Below, piece after piece: positions 1-10,306 of a DNA stretch of 42,631 bases (positions are counted from its first letter, which is position 1; each line of letters opens with the position of its first letter). The DNA is taken from positions 1 to 42,631 of the forward strand of contig DAHVRZ010000006.1 in the NCBI GenBank assembly GCA_027324805.1, in the 5' to 3' direction. The position numbers and the translations under genes were made by a program. The notes below the pieces were generated by a model. That model did not search any database. It had not been told where the DNA came from and was given only the letters and a program-made list of their open reading frames with translations. This stretch comes from Candidatus Parcubacteria bacterium. GTDB taxonomy: Bacteria; Patescibacteriota; Minisyncoccia; UBA6257; 2-01-FULL-56-20.

Positions 1-116
1 TTGCTGTCGGCCACGATGATCTCGTAGGGGAGATCGGTCAGATGGTCCTTGATCTGCTTGAGGGTCGTGCCGATGGCCTTTTCCTCGTTGAGGGTGGGGA
101 TGACGATGGATATCAT
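1..116 (-). CDS. Glycosyltransferase family 2, N-terminal fragment (runs off the window start)
   Basis: Reverse complement from ATG at 116 reads MISIVIPTLNEEKAIGTTLKQIKDHLTDLPYEIIVADS, a typical GT-A N-terminus; too short for the ORF track. Confidence 0.85.
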   Translation of the reverse strand, partial: MISIVIPTLNEEKAIGTTLKQIKDHLTDLPYEIIVADS

Positions 117-119
117 GCT

Positions 120-716
120 TCACTCCATTCTACCACCGAACCGCCCCCTCATGAACCTCCCGAAGCCGTAGGCTGCCGCGAGCCCTATCGCAATGACCGC
201 AAGGATGAACATCCACCGCAGGCCTTTGTCTATGGTCACGTAAAGATTCCCGAGGAAATAACCGATACCGATGAGGAATCCCGTCCAGACGAAGCCGCCG
301 AGAAAGTTGATGAACATGTATTTCCTGAAGTTGACGCGCGCCGCCCCGGCCGCCATGAGCGTCGCGACCGCGAAGCCGAACCCCATCGTGATTTTGGAGA
401 TGAAGAGGATGCTCGTGTGGTGGTTCTGGAAGAACGTTTCCACCTTCTCGATGCGCTCATTGGTCACGCTCACGAATTTCCCGTACTTTTCAATGAAACT
501 CCGCCCGCCTCGTCGGCCGACCCAATACCACGTAGCATCACCAATAAGGTCGCCGGCCATCAGGAGGAGATAGATGGGCCAGAAATCGAAGAAGCCCGCA
601 CGGATGAGGATTCCGGAGAGAAGCATCACGATGGGCCCTTCGACAAAGGCCAGCGGGAGGGCTATGGGATACCGATAAGCGAGGAACCACGCAACGATCG
701 GCGACGAGGGCAGCAT
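120..716 (-). CDS. DedA/SNARE-associated (VTT domain) family membrane protein
   Basis: MLPSSPIVAWFLAYRYPIALPLAFVEGPIVMLLSG...GDLIGDATWYWVGRRGG...GGFVWTGFLIGIGYFLG is DedA-like; start placed at the internal Met (716) directly downstream of a TATACT box. Confidence 0.85.
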   Translation of the reverse strand: MLPSSPIVAWFLAYRYPIALPLAFVEGPIVMLLSGILIRAGFFDFWPIYLLLMAGDLIGDATWYWVGRRGGRSFIEKYGKFVSVTNERIEKVETFFQNHHTSILFISKITMGFGFAVATLMAAGAARVNFRKYMFINFLGGFVWTGFLIGIGYFLGNLYVTIDKGLRWMFILAVIAIGLAAAYGFGRFMRGRFGGRME

Positions 717-753
717 AGTGTTAAGTATACACAAGTCTGATATAATTGAGCTC

Positions 754-1602
754 ATGGAACAAGAAAGCATGGAGGAGGAAGTGGTGATTGCGGAAACGGA
801 GGCCGCCGGGGGTCCGCAAAAATCCAAGCGCGATATGATCCTCCCGCTCAGCATCCTTATGGCCGCTATGATGATCGCGGGCGCCCTCGTGTTCGCGACG
901 CTCTACAAAGGAGGCGGAGGTAACGGCAATGCCGGTGGGGCGGGGAATGCGTCCGCGGCGGCGGGTACGCAAGCCGCAGCAGGTGCGCAGGCCGGGACGG
1001 CGTCCGCCACGACGACCGCCGCGATCCTTGCGCTCGGCCCGCGCGACGCGATCCTCGGCGACCCGAACGCGCCCGTTACTGTCATAGAATACGGTGATTA
1101 CCAGTGCCCCTTCTGTGCCGACTATTTCCAGAAGCTCGAGCCGGTGATCAAACAGCAATACATAAATACGGGTAAGGTGAAGATGGTGTTCCGCGACCTT
1201 CCATTCCTTGGTGCCGAATCGGTGGTGGCCGCCAATGCGGCGCAATGTGCCGAGGATCAGAACGCGCTCTGGGCATATCACGATGCGCTCTATACCGCGA
1301 AGCTCGCCGATGACGCGAAGGGGGGAGGAGAGCAGGATGGTTTCTTCACTAAGGCATTATTCCTGAGTATTGCCTCCCAGCTCCATCTGAATACGACGAC
1401 ATTCGCGGCCTGCGTCAGTAACAATGCCGATGCCGGTTACGTTGCCCAGGAAAAGAGCGGCGCTGAGACATTGATCGGAGGCGATTCCACGCCAACCACG
1501 TTCGTGAATGGCGTGATGGTGACCGTGGACGGGCAAGGCGCGGGCGATGACCAGACGGCGGTTCTCCAGGCCATCGCGGCGGCCGTTTCGGCGGCGAAAT
1601 AG
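754..1602 (+). CDS. DsbA-family thiol:disulfide oxidoreductase, N-terminal membrane anchor
   Basis: N-terminal TM helix, Ala/Gly-rich linker, then VIEYGDYQCPFCADYFQKLEPVIKQQY...GKVKMVFRDLPFLG (CPFC active site) and the cis-Pro region STPTTFVNG. Confidence 0.9.
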   Translation: MEQESMEEEVVIAETEAAGGPQKSKRDMILPLSILMAAMMIAGALVFATLYKGGGGNGNAGGAGNASAAAGTQAAAGAQAGTASATTTAAILALGPRDAILGDPNAPVTVIEYGDYQCPFCADYFQKLEPVIKQQYINTGKVKMVFRDLPFLGAESVVAANAAQCAEDQNALWAYHDALYTAKLADDAKGGGEQDGFFTKALFLSIASQLHLNTTTFAACVSNNADAGYVAQEKSGAETLIGGDSTPTTFVNGVMVTVDGQGAGDDQTAVLQAIAAAVSAAK

Positions 1603-1621
1603 GCCTATAAAATAAAGGGTT

Positions 1622-1650
1622 TTGACTTCGGCCATCGCGGCTTTTAAAAT
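1622..1650 (+). promoter_or_regulatory. Sigma70-type promoter TTGACT-N17-TAAAAT
   Basis: TTGACT at 1622-1627, 17-bp spacer, TAAAAT at 1645-1650, ATG at 1660. Confidence 0.7.
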
Positions 1651-1659
1651 AAAGCGACA

Positions 1660-1995
1660 ATGACGGAAAATTGGACCGAATTCGGAGTGGGGGCTTTCAT
1701 CCTCATCGCGCCGTGGATATTCGGCTTCGCGGACATTCCGCTCGCGCGGTGGACGGATGTGCTTGCGGGTCTCGTGCTTGTGCTTATGAACCTTTGGGCG
1801 ATCTACGGAAAGGATGCTGCTTTCCCCGCGGGTACCGCGGCGGCAGATAAGGAAAAAGAAGGATTTTCCATGGCTTCCGTCTCTCAGATGATGGCCCAGA
1901 CGGTTGCGGTGAAATCCAGTATTGTAGTAAAGAAGGAGGAGAGGCCCAAACGCGGGCGTCGCGCAAAAGTCGAAAAGGTTTTAATAAATTCTTAA
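1660..1995 (+). CDS. SPW-repeat family small membrane protein
   Basis: WTEFGVGAFILIAPWIFGFADIPLARWTDVLAGLVLVLMNLWAIYG resembles the SPW repeat; 111 aa with a charged C-terminal tail. Confidence 0.65.
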   Translation: MTENWTEFGVGAFILIAPWIFGFADIPLARWTDVLAGLVLVLMNLWAIYGKDAAFPAGTAAADKEKEGFSMASVSQMMAQTVAVKSSIVVKKEERPKRGRRAKVEKVLINS

Positions 1996-2015
1996 AAATT
2001 ATTATCAATAATTCC

Positions 2016-2264
2016 ATGGCACAACCGCATGTTACCATCTACACGACCCCCGTCTGCGTTTACTGTAAGATGACCAAAGATTTCTTCGCCAAGAACGGTA
2101 TTCAGTATGAAGAAAAGAATGTCGCGACCGATCTTCAGGCGCGCAAGGAAATGGTGGACAAATCCCAGCAGCTCGGCGTTCCCGTCATCGACATCGGCGG
2201 CGATATCGTGGTCGGCTTCGATCAGAAGAATCTTGAGACACTCCTCCATATCGGAGAAAAATAA
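2016..2264 (+). CDS. Glutaredoxin-like protein
   Basis: 82 aa; VTIYTTPVCVYCKMTKDFFAKNGIQYEEKNV...LGVPVIDIGGDIVVGFDQKNL; CxxC plus cis-Pro motif. Confidence 0.88.
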   Translation: MAQPHVTIYTTPVCVYCKMTKDFFAKNGIQYEEKNVATDLQARKEMVDKSQQLGVPVIDIGGDIVVGFDQKNLETLLHIGEK

Positions 2265-2275
2265 AACAACGCTCC

Positions 2276-3196
2276 ATGTATGACCTCGTGATCATCGGCG
2301 GCGGACCCGGCGGTGTCTCTGCCGGCATCTACGCCGCCCGTAAAAAAATGAAGACCGCCCTCGTCACCGATTCGTTCGGTGGCCAGTCCTCCGTATCTGC
2401 CGGCATCGAGAACTGGATCGGTACGAAGGTGATCTCCGGCTTCGACCTCGCGAAATCCCTCGAGGAGCATTTGCGCGCGCAGAAAGGGATAGATATCATC
2501 GAGCCCGACACCGTACTCTCCGTCGTAAAGAAGGATGACGGGACGTTTATGATATCGACAAAGGATGGAAAGGCCCTTGAGACGAAATATGTGCTCCTTG
2601 CTTCCGGCAGCCGCCGCAGACGGCTCGGTATCCCCGGCGAGGACAAGTATGACGGCAAAGGCGTCGTGTTCTGCACGACCTGCGATGCGCCCCTCTTTGA
2701 AAAGCAGGATGTGGCGGTCGTGGGCGGCGCGAACAGCGCGCTCGAGTCCGTGCTTGATCTCATCCCATATGCTTCGAAGATATATCTTCTCGTCCGTGGT
2801 GATGCCTTGAAAGGCGATCCCATTACGCAGGACAAAGTGAAATCCCATCCCCAGGTGGAGGTTGTCTTCGGCGCGGTGCCGCAGGAGATAACGGGGGACG
2901 CGTTTGTGAACGGTGTAAAATATTTGGACAAAAAGAGCAACGAAGAGAAGATGCTTGCGGTAAAGGGCGTTTTCGTCGAAGTCGGCCTCCTCCCGAACTC
3001 GGACTTCGTGAAGGATCTCGTGAAGCTCGATCCGTATGGGCATGTCGTTGTTAACGCCGCGACGCAGGAAACGTCGTGCCCGGGCATCTGGGCCATCGGC
3101 GATGTGACGGATTCGCTCTACAAACAAAACAACATCTCCGTCGGCGAAGGCGTCACTGCGGCGCTCAATATATACGACAAAGTGAAGATGGCATAA
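2276..3196 (+). CDS. trxB: Thioredoxin reductase (NAD(P)H/FAD-dependent)
   Basis: GGGPGGVSAGIYAARKK N-terminal dinucleotide fold, redox CTTC (VVFCTTCDAPLF), C-terminal GIWAIGDVTD. Confidence 0.88.
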   Translation: MYDLVIIGGGPGGVSAGIYAARKKMKTALVTDSFGGQSSVSAGIENWIGTKVISGFDLAKSLEEHLRAQKGIDIIEPDTVLSVVKKDDGTFMISTKDGKALETKYVLLASGSRRRRLGIPGEDKYDGKGVVFCTTCDAPLFEKQDVAVVGGANSALESVLDLIPYASKIYLLVRGDALKGDPITQDKVKSHPQVEVVFGAVPQEITGDAFVNGVKYLDKKSNEEKMLAVKGVFVEVGLLPNSDFVKDLVKLDPYGHVVVNAATQETSCPGIWAIGDVTDSLYKQNNISVGEGVTAALNIYDKVKMA

Positions 3197-3221
3197 AACG
3201 GCCCGCAAGGGCCGTTTTCTT
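3195..3221 (+). terminator. Rho-independent terminator
   Basis: AAAACGGCCC-gcaa-GGGCCGTTTT perfect hairpin immediately after the trxB stop. Confidence 0.85.
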
Positions 3222-3288
3222 ATCCACATGCGGTTTTGGAGATAATGCGGCTATAATTGATATATAAGGTTGCGTTGGCACGATCCCC

Positions 3289-5127
3289 ATGCCGGACGAA
3301 AATCTCCTCAAATACATAAGGGACGGGCTGGCCATGGGCCGCACGGAGGATATTTTGCGTCCCTTGCTCCAGCGCTCCGGCTGGAAAGAGGAAGATGTGA
3401 ATGAAGCGTTTCGGGTCGTGCATGGAGGAGCTCCTGCTTCGGCGCCGGAGTCCGTATCGCCATCACTACAGCAACAGCCGCAGATACAGCCGCAGCCGCA
3501 GATACAATCACAAATCCAACCGCAGATAGAAAATATGCCGCAGCGACCGACGCGCTCCGGCAGCGGAGGGATGGGTAGGTGGATAGCAGGCGGCGCGATC
3601 GCGCTCGTCGCGGTCGCAGGCGGCGCCTGGGCGGCGTATGCATTCTTTGTACCGCCCTCACCCCAGCAGGTGCTCGATGCGATGTTCCAAAAAGGGTTTG
3701 CCGACATAAACTCCATGAATATGGATATGGCCGTAGCGACGGATGTCAGGATAACCCCTGCAACGTCATCGGCATCATCATCGCTTTCGCTCACGGGTGG
3801 GGCGGCGAATCCGCTTGGGGGATACGCGGCGATGTTTTTGGGGAACGGATCTTCCGAGGTGAAGTTGTCGCTCGACGCGAGCGGAACGCTGATCGTGAAT
3901 CCTGCGAATGTGAGGAGCAGTGATGAGAACGTAGCGGCCACCGTTACGATAAACAATGGAGGTCAGAGTGCTTCATTCTCGGGGAGCGGAGAGGTCCGCG
4001 CCCTCCCGGACGCCACCTATTTCAATATCGCAATGCTTCCGAATTTTGGATTCTTCAATGCATCGGCACTCGAAGGGAAATGGATAGAGTTTCCGACCAC
4101 CACATACGATACGGGCGCTTCTTCGCTTGCAGTTTCGTCGAGCACGCTTTCGCCTACGGATGCGGCGCGGCTTACGACGGCCGCCGAGAGTGCGATCAAG
4201 ATCACGAAGACCCTTCCCGACGGGACGATCGGCGGCGTTCCCTCGTATCATTACGCGTACACGATCGACCCCGCCGGAGTGGATGACCTTATTGATGCCG
4301 CCGTGCAGGCAGGGAACGACATGGCGAAGCAGGAATCCTCGACGGTCCAGACGATCGATGCGAGCACGACCGCGCAGATGAAGGATCAGGCGAACGCAGC
4401 GCTCTCCGCACTCGGTTCGCTGGGTGGCGAGATATGGATCGGCAAGTCCGATCATTATCCGCATCAGGTCACCTTTGCGGCATCGTTTTCCACGAGTACC
4501 CCGGCCTATGGATCCGCGACCGGGACGGTGAACGTAACGAGTACGATCACGGACATCAATGGCGGACAGACGGTGACGGCTCCGGCGAATGCAGAATCGT
4601 TCGCGGATATCTTCGCGTACATGCTGACGGGAGCGCCGACGAACTCGCCGGAATTGCTGGCGCAGGGGCGTGATGCGAACAGGATAAGTGACCTTGCAAC
4701 ACTGAAGTCGGCCATTTCCCTTTATTCCGTCGATATGCCGACTCCGGACTTCGCCTGCACCAACAAGAAGACGATCTACGCCTCCGCGCCGATCACGCCC
4801 CCTCCCGGGTGGACGGCGGGAGCGCATATGGGTTCCCGCGCGGTCAACGGCACGGGTTGGATTCCGATCGACTTCGCATCGGTAAGCTCAGGATCTCCGC
4901 TCGGGAAACTGCCCGTCGATCCCTCGAACAATCCAAAGAAGCATCTCGTCTATCTCTTCGCCTGCGACCCGTCGAACAATACATATGAATTGGATGCGGT
5001 TATGGAAAGTAAGAAGTATGGCAATGGAGGATCGAGCGATATCGTATCAACCGACGGTGGCAATGATCCGAACGTGTACGAGGTCGGCACCGATCTCTCC
5101 CTGATCCCGGATAATTTCTGGCGGTAA
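3289..5127 (+). CDS. Single-TM protein with lipoprotein-like ectodomain and a C-terminal pilin-like domain
   Basis: N-terminal ~45-aa helical module, Q/P-rich linker, one TM (WIAGGAIALVAVAGGAWAAYAFFV), beta-rich ectodomain, then RDANRISDLATLKSAISLY...PLGKLPVDPSNNPKKHLVYLFACDPSNNTYELDAVMESKKY as in CPR type IV pilins. Confidence 0.6.
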   Translation: MPDENLLKYIRDGLAMGRTEDILRPLLQRSGWKEEDVNEAFRVVHGGAPASAPESVSPSLQQQPQIQPQPQIQSQIQPQIENMPQRPTRSGSGGMGRWIAGGAIALVAVAGGAWAAYAFFVPPSPQQVLDAMFQKGFADINSMNMDMAVATDVRITPATSSASSSLSLTGGAANPLGGYAAMFLGNGSSEVKLSLDASGTLIVNPANVRSSDENVAATVTINNGGQSASFSGSGEVRALPDATYFNIAMLPNFGFFNASALEGKWIEFPTTTYDTGASSLAVSSSTLSPTDAARLTTAAESAIKITKTLPDGTIGGVPSYHYAYTIDPAGVDDLIDAAVQAGNDMAKQESSTVQTIDASTTAQMKDQANAALSALGSLGGEIWIGKSDHYPHQVTFAASFSTSTPAYGSATGTVNVTSTITDINGGQTVTAPANAESFADIFAYMLTGAPTNSPELLAQGRDANRISDLATLKSAISLYSVDMPTPDFACTNKKTIYASAPITPPPGWTAGAHMGSRAVNGTGWIPIDFASVSSGSPLGKLPVDPSNNPKKHLVYLFACDPSNNTYELDAVMESKKYGNGGSSDIVSTDGGNDPNVYEVGTDLSLIPDNFWR

Positions 5128-5975
5128 TGAACGAGCCGATCACCGACGTCAATGCCGGCACGGTGACGTATCTGAAGAAGCACCCGCTCTGGATCGTCAT
5201 TCCTTTCGGTGTCTTTATTGTTGCGGCGGTGTTCGTCCTTGCGTATCCGTCGATAGCCCCGGGCGACCGATGGGGGAGCATTGCGGTATCCCTCCTTCTC
5301 CTTGTGGTCGTTCCCATCGGCATCGTCCAACAGAAAGTGCAGGACGAGTTCATGCGCCAATTCGCTGCGGCGAACGGATATCAATTCTCGGTGTTCGGCG
5401 GCGATTACAGTACTCTCGATGGCGCGCTTTTCCGCCTCGGCAACGGCGTTCGAAACATCCGTGATGTGGTGAGCGGAGCGTACCTTAATCTCCCGATCGC
5501 GCTGTTCGATTATTCATATGAGACCGGATCGGGCAAGAACCGGCAGGTGCATCGCTACACGGTATTCCAGCTGGGGTTCGATACGGCGATGCCGGATCTT
5601 CTTCTTGAAAGGAAGTCGTTCCTTTCGAGCGATTCCCTGATGAGCAAGCTCCCGGAACACATCAAATTGGAAGGAGATTTCGATAAGGAGTTCAACCTCA
5701 CCATTAAGAAGGGATATGAGATCGAGGCGCTCGAGATATTCACTCCGGATGTGATGGCGGAACTCATGGATAGGTGCCGGAAGTTCAGCCTCGAGATCGT
5801 GAACAACCACCTGTTCGTCTATGACAATAAGGTAGTGGAGAACAAGGCCGATCTCGATGCTTTTTATGGCGTGGTGCGTTATTTTGCCGAGACGCTCGGA
5901 CCTGTGCTCGCGCGCATGAAGCCGGCGCTTGAGGCGCAGGCGGAGGTCGCGGCGGAGATGCAATCAGGAAATTAA
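5127..5975 (+). CDS. Conserved hypothetical membrane protein (two N-terminal TM helices, DUF3137-like)
   Basis: TAATG overlap with the upstream gene; TM helices then ...RNIRDVVSGAYLNLPIALFDYSYETGSGKNRQVHRYTVFQL. Confidence 0.6.
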   Translation: MNEPITDVNAGTVTYLKKHPLWIVIPFGVFIVAAVFVLAYPSIAPGDRWGSIAVSLLLLVVVPIGIVQQKVQDEFMRQFAAANGYQFSVFGGDYSTLDGALFRLGNGVRNIRDVVSGAYLNLPIALFDYSYETGSGKNRQVHRYTVFQLGFDTAMPDLLLERKSFLSSDSLMSKLPEHIKLEGDFDKEFNLTIKKGYEIEALEIFTPDVMAELMDRCRKFSLEIVNNHLFVYDNKVVENKADLDAFYGVVRYFAETLGPVLARMKPALEAQAEVAAEMQSGN

Positions 5976-6168
5976 AAACAGTAAAACCGGTTTGATAAAA
6001 ATATGATGAATTTTACTTTAATAGTAAAGGTGGCATTCGTATAAACGCGGACCGAAAACTTCACTGGTCATATAAAACGGCCACAATGCGGCTGCTTTAT
6101 ATCCGTCTTGAGGTTTTTTTGGGGAACGGCGTGATAGGCTTATGTTGCCCGCGGATCATGAGCCATGC

Positions 6169-6196
6169 TTGACTCGCCGTTTTTTTGCCCTATAAT
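6169..6196 (+). promoter_or_regulatory. Promoter of groESL
   Basis: TTGACT (6169-6174), 16-bp spacer, TATAAT (6191-6196), immediately followed by CIRCE. Confidence 0.8.
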
Positions 6197-6201
6197 TCCT
6201 A

Positions 6202-6228
6202 TTGGCACTCTAGGGTCGGAAGTGCCAA
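6202..6228 (+). promoter_or_regulatory. CIRCE operator (HrcA binding site)
   Basis: TTGGCACTC-N9-AAGTGCCAA inverted repeat, one mismatch, upstream of groES; canonical CIRCE is TTAGCACTC-N9-GAGTGCTAA. Confidence 0.92.
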
Positions 6229-6261
6229 TTAGTATAAATTATGTCGTAATAATCAAAAATC

Positions 6262-6552
6262 ATGAATTTTAAACCATTATCGAATCATCTGTTCCTTGAG
6301 CCGGTCGAAGAGGAGAAGACGACGAAGAGCGGTATTGTGCTCCCCGAAACCGCGGAGAAAGAGCGGCCGGTGAAGGCCAAAGTGGTCGCCGTGGGTCCGG
6401 GCAAGCGGAATGAAAAGGGCGAGGTGGTGCCGATGGCGGTGAAGGTCGGCGATGTCGTGCTCTTCAAAAAATACGGTCCGGACGAGTTCGAGCTCGACGG
6501 TAAAAAATATCTCGTCGGCGACGAGGATGACATCCTTGCAGTGATCGAATAA
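6262..6552 (+). CDS. groES: Co-chaperonin GroES
   Basis: 96 aa; PLSNHLFLEPVEEEKTTKSGIVLPETAEKERPVKAKVVAVGPGKR...GDVVLFKKYGPDEFELDGKKYLVGDEDDILAVIE. Confidence 0.97.
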   Translation: MNFKPLSNHLFLEPVEEEKTTKSGIVLPETAEKERPVKAKVVAVGPGKRNEKGEVVPMAVKVGDVVLFKKYGPDEFELDGKKYLVGDEDDILAVIE

Positions 6553-6569
6553 TTTTTAGAAATCTTTAA

Positions 6570-8237
<1,668 letters not shown>

Positions 8238-8278
8238 GGGAACAAAACCGGAACTTCAGAGGAAGGAAAGAGAGAATC

Positions 8279-8310
8279 AAGGCCCGCGCAATGCGGGTCT
8301 TGACTTTTTT
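8279..8310 (+). terminator. Rho-independent terminator after groEL
   Basis: AAGGCCCGC-gcaat-GCGGGTCTT then GACTTTTTT. Confidence 0.8.
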
Positions 8311-8363
8311 ATATTATATGATAATATATTTCCTATGCCTCAATTGGAGGTATGGAGGGTAAA

Positions 8364-8627
8364 ATGAGATTGGCAGTTCTTTTTCTGGGGGCGCTTACGA
8401 TATGCGCCCCGGCTGTTGCCGAAACGGCGGCCATGACGGTGAAGCCTGCAACGCCACGGTTCATCGCTCCGATGAACGGCAAAGCGACCATTCCACGGGT
8501 AAAACCCGCAGGAATAACCGTCATCCCGGCAACCAGAAAGGTAGTCGGGATCGTAAGGCCGGTCGGCTTGCCGACGCCGGTAACCGTGAAGTTTCCTCGA
8601 GCAGGAACGCCTAAACGGGCGTTCTGA
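8364..8627 (+). CDS. Small secreted hypothetical protein
   Basis: Signal peptide MRLAVLFLGALTICAPAVAETAA, then a Pro/basic-rich tail (KPATPRFIAPMNGKATIPRVKPAGITVIPATRKVVG...); GGAGGG 5 nt upstream of the ATG. Confidence 0.5.
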   Translation: MRLAVLFLGALTICAPAVAETAAMTVKPATPRFIAPMNGKATIPRVKPAGITVIPATRKVVGIVRPVGLPTPVTVKFPRAGTPKRAF

Positions 8628-8688
8628 TCGCCCTTATTGCCGCCGCCGCCGCAAAAGATTGTTCCATTGTTCTATTCTCCCAATCAGC

Positions 8689-8726
8689 GCCCATCCTCAG
8701 TACTATCGAGGATGGGCCATCTTTTT
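8689..8726 (+). terminator. Rho-independent terminator
   Basis: GCCCATCCTC-agtactatc-GAGGATGGGC then CATCTTTTTAT. Confidence 0.8.
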
Positions 8727-8757
8727 ATATGGCATATAAAATGCACCCAATACCGAC

Positions 8758-8786
8758 TTGAATTCGTATATAAAGTGACGTAAAAT
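8758..8786 (+). promoter_or_regulatory. Promoter TTGAAT-N17-TAAAAT for lemA-htpX
   Basis: -35 at 8758-8763, -10 at 8781-8786, only 6 nt before ATG 8793. Confidence 0.65.
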
Positions 8787-8792
8787 AAAGAT

Positions 8793-9350
8793 ATGATAGG
8801 ACTTTGGATATTGATCGTGGTCGTGGTGGTCGTTGTAATATGGCTCATCGCGGCTTATAACGGACTTGTCACCACGCGCCAGCGCGCGCAGGAGGCATAT
8901 TCCGATATCGACGTTCAACTGAAGCGCCGATATGACCTTATTCCGAACCTCGTCTCGACCGTGCAGGGATATGCCGCACACGAGAAGACCGTTTTTGAGG
9001 ATGTGACGAAGGCGCGCACCGCCGCCATGAGCGCGACGGGCAACGACGCGAAGGCCGCCGCCGAGAATCAGCTCTCGGGAACGCTGAAGTCGCTCTTTGC
9101 CGTTGCGGAAAATTATCCGGACCTCAAGGCGAATCAGAACTTCCTCCAGCTCCAGGCCGAACTCACCGATACGGAGGATAAGATCCAGGCCGCCCGCCGC
9201 TTCTATAACGGCATGGTGCGTGACCTGAACACCCGCATCCAGGTCTTCCCGACCAATATGTTCGCAAACATGTTCGGCTTCACCAAAATGGATTTCTTCG
9301 GCAACGACCTGACGGACGCGGAACGGCAGCCGGTGCAGGTCAAGTTCTAA
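8793..9350 (+). CDS. lemA: LemA family protein
   Basis: 185 aa; N-terminal TM, YNGLVTTRQRAQEAYSDIDVQLKRRYDLIPNLVSTVQGYAAHEKTVFEDVTKARTAA; next to an M48 peptidase. Confidence 0.95.
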   Translation: MIGLWILIVVVVVVVIWLIAAYNGLVTTRQRAQEAYSDIDVQLKRRYDLIPNLVSTVQGYAAHEKTVFEDVTKARTAAMSATGNDAKAAAENQLSGTLKSLFAVAENYPDLKANQNFLQLQAELTDTEDKIQAARRFYNGMVRDLNTRIQVFPTNMFANMFGFTKMDFFGNDLTDAERQPVQVKF

Positions 9351-10277
9351 ATGGCAAACATCTATCAGTATCAATCCGCCAATGTGCGCCGCACGTGGCT
9401 CATGTTCGTAGTGTTTTTCCTCGTACTCGGCGCGCTCGGGTACGCGATCTCCGCATATTACGGCGACCCGAGCTTCTTGGTCTTCGCGATCATCTTCAGT
9501 GTCGTCTATTCGTTCATCAGCTATTACGGATCCGCAAAGATCGCACTCTTGCTCTCCCGTGCGGTGCCGATCGAGAAGCAGGATAATCCGATGTTGTATA
9601 ACCTCGTGGAGAACCTGACGATCGCGGATGGTCTCCCGATGCCGAAGCTTTATGTGACGCCGGAAATGCAGATCAACGCATTTGCCACGGGGCGTGATGC
9701 GGAACATGCCGCCGTAGCCGTGACCGCGGGCGCGCTCCAGCGGCTCAATAAAGACGAACTCCAGGGCGTGATCGCGCACGAGCTTTCGCACGTGAAGAAC
9801 CGCGATATCCTCGTGTCGACCGTCGCCGCAATCCTCGCGGGCATCATCGCGCTCATTGCGGACATTTTCCTCCGGTCGCTTTTCTGGAGCGGCGGCTTCG
9901 GTGGCCGCGGCGGCGGACGCAACAATGAGGCGGGGGAGGTATTCTTCATTATCGCGATCGTCCTTTCGATCCTCGCGCCGATCGGTACGATGCTGATCCA
10001 GTTTGCGATCTCGCGCCGCCGCGAGGCGCTCGCCGATGCTTCGGGCGTTCTCCTTACGCGCTATCCGGAAGGTCTCATCTCCGCGCTCCAGAAGATCGCG
10101 GCGGACGACGTGCCGATGCGCGCGGCGAAGGATTCGACGGCGCACCTTTGGATTGACACGCCCTTCAAGGGGAAGGGGACGTCGTGGTGGCACAAGGCAT
10201 TCATGACCCATCCGCCGATCGAGGAGCGGATCAAGGCGCTCCGCGACATGGGCGGACTCCCGTCGCAGGAAGCGTAA
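9351..10277 (+). CDS. htpX: M48 family metalloprotease HtpX
   Basis: VIAHELSHVKNRDILVSTVAAILAG, RRREALADASG, C-terminal THPPIEERIKAL; directly abuts lemA. Confidence 0.95.
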   Translation: MANIYQYQSANVRRTWLMFVVFFLVLGALGYAISAYYGDPSFLVFAIIFSVVYSFISYYGSAKIALLLSRAVPIEKQDNPMLYNLVENLTIADGLPMPKLYVTPEMQINAFATGRDAEHAAVAVTAGALQRLNKDELQGVIAHELSHVKNRDILVSTVAAILAGIIALIADIFLRSLFWSGGFGGRGGGRNNEAGEVFFIIAIVLSILAPIGTMLIQFAISRRREALADASGVLLTRYPEGLISALQKIAADDVPMRAAKDSTAHLWIDTPFKGKGTSWWHKAFMTHPPIEERIKALRDMGGLPSQEA

Positions 10278-10306
10278 CATTGCCGGATCAAAAAGAGCAT
10301 CCGAAC

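Noticed and set aside
8635-8653. GCCGCCGCCGCC microsatellite-like run
   Set aside because: Short intergenic trinucleotide run with no further structure.
8703-10280. 525-aa minus-strand ORF
   Set aside because: Antisense to lemA-htpX; no recognisable domain.
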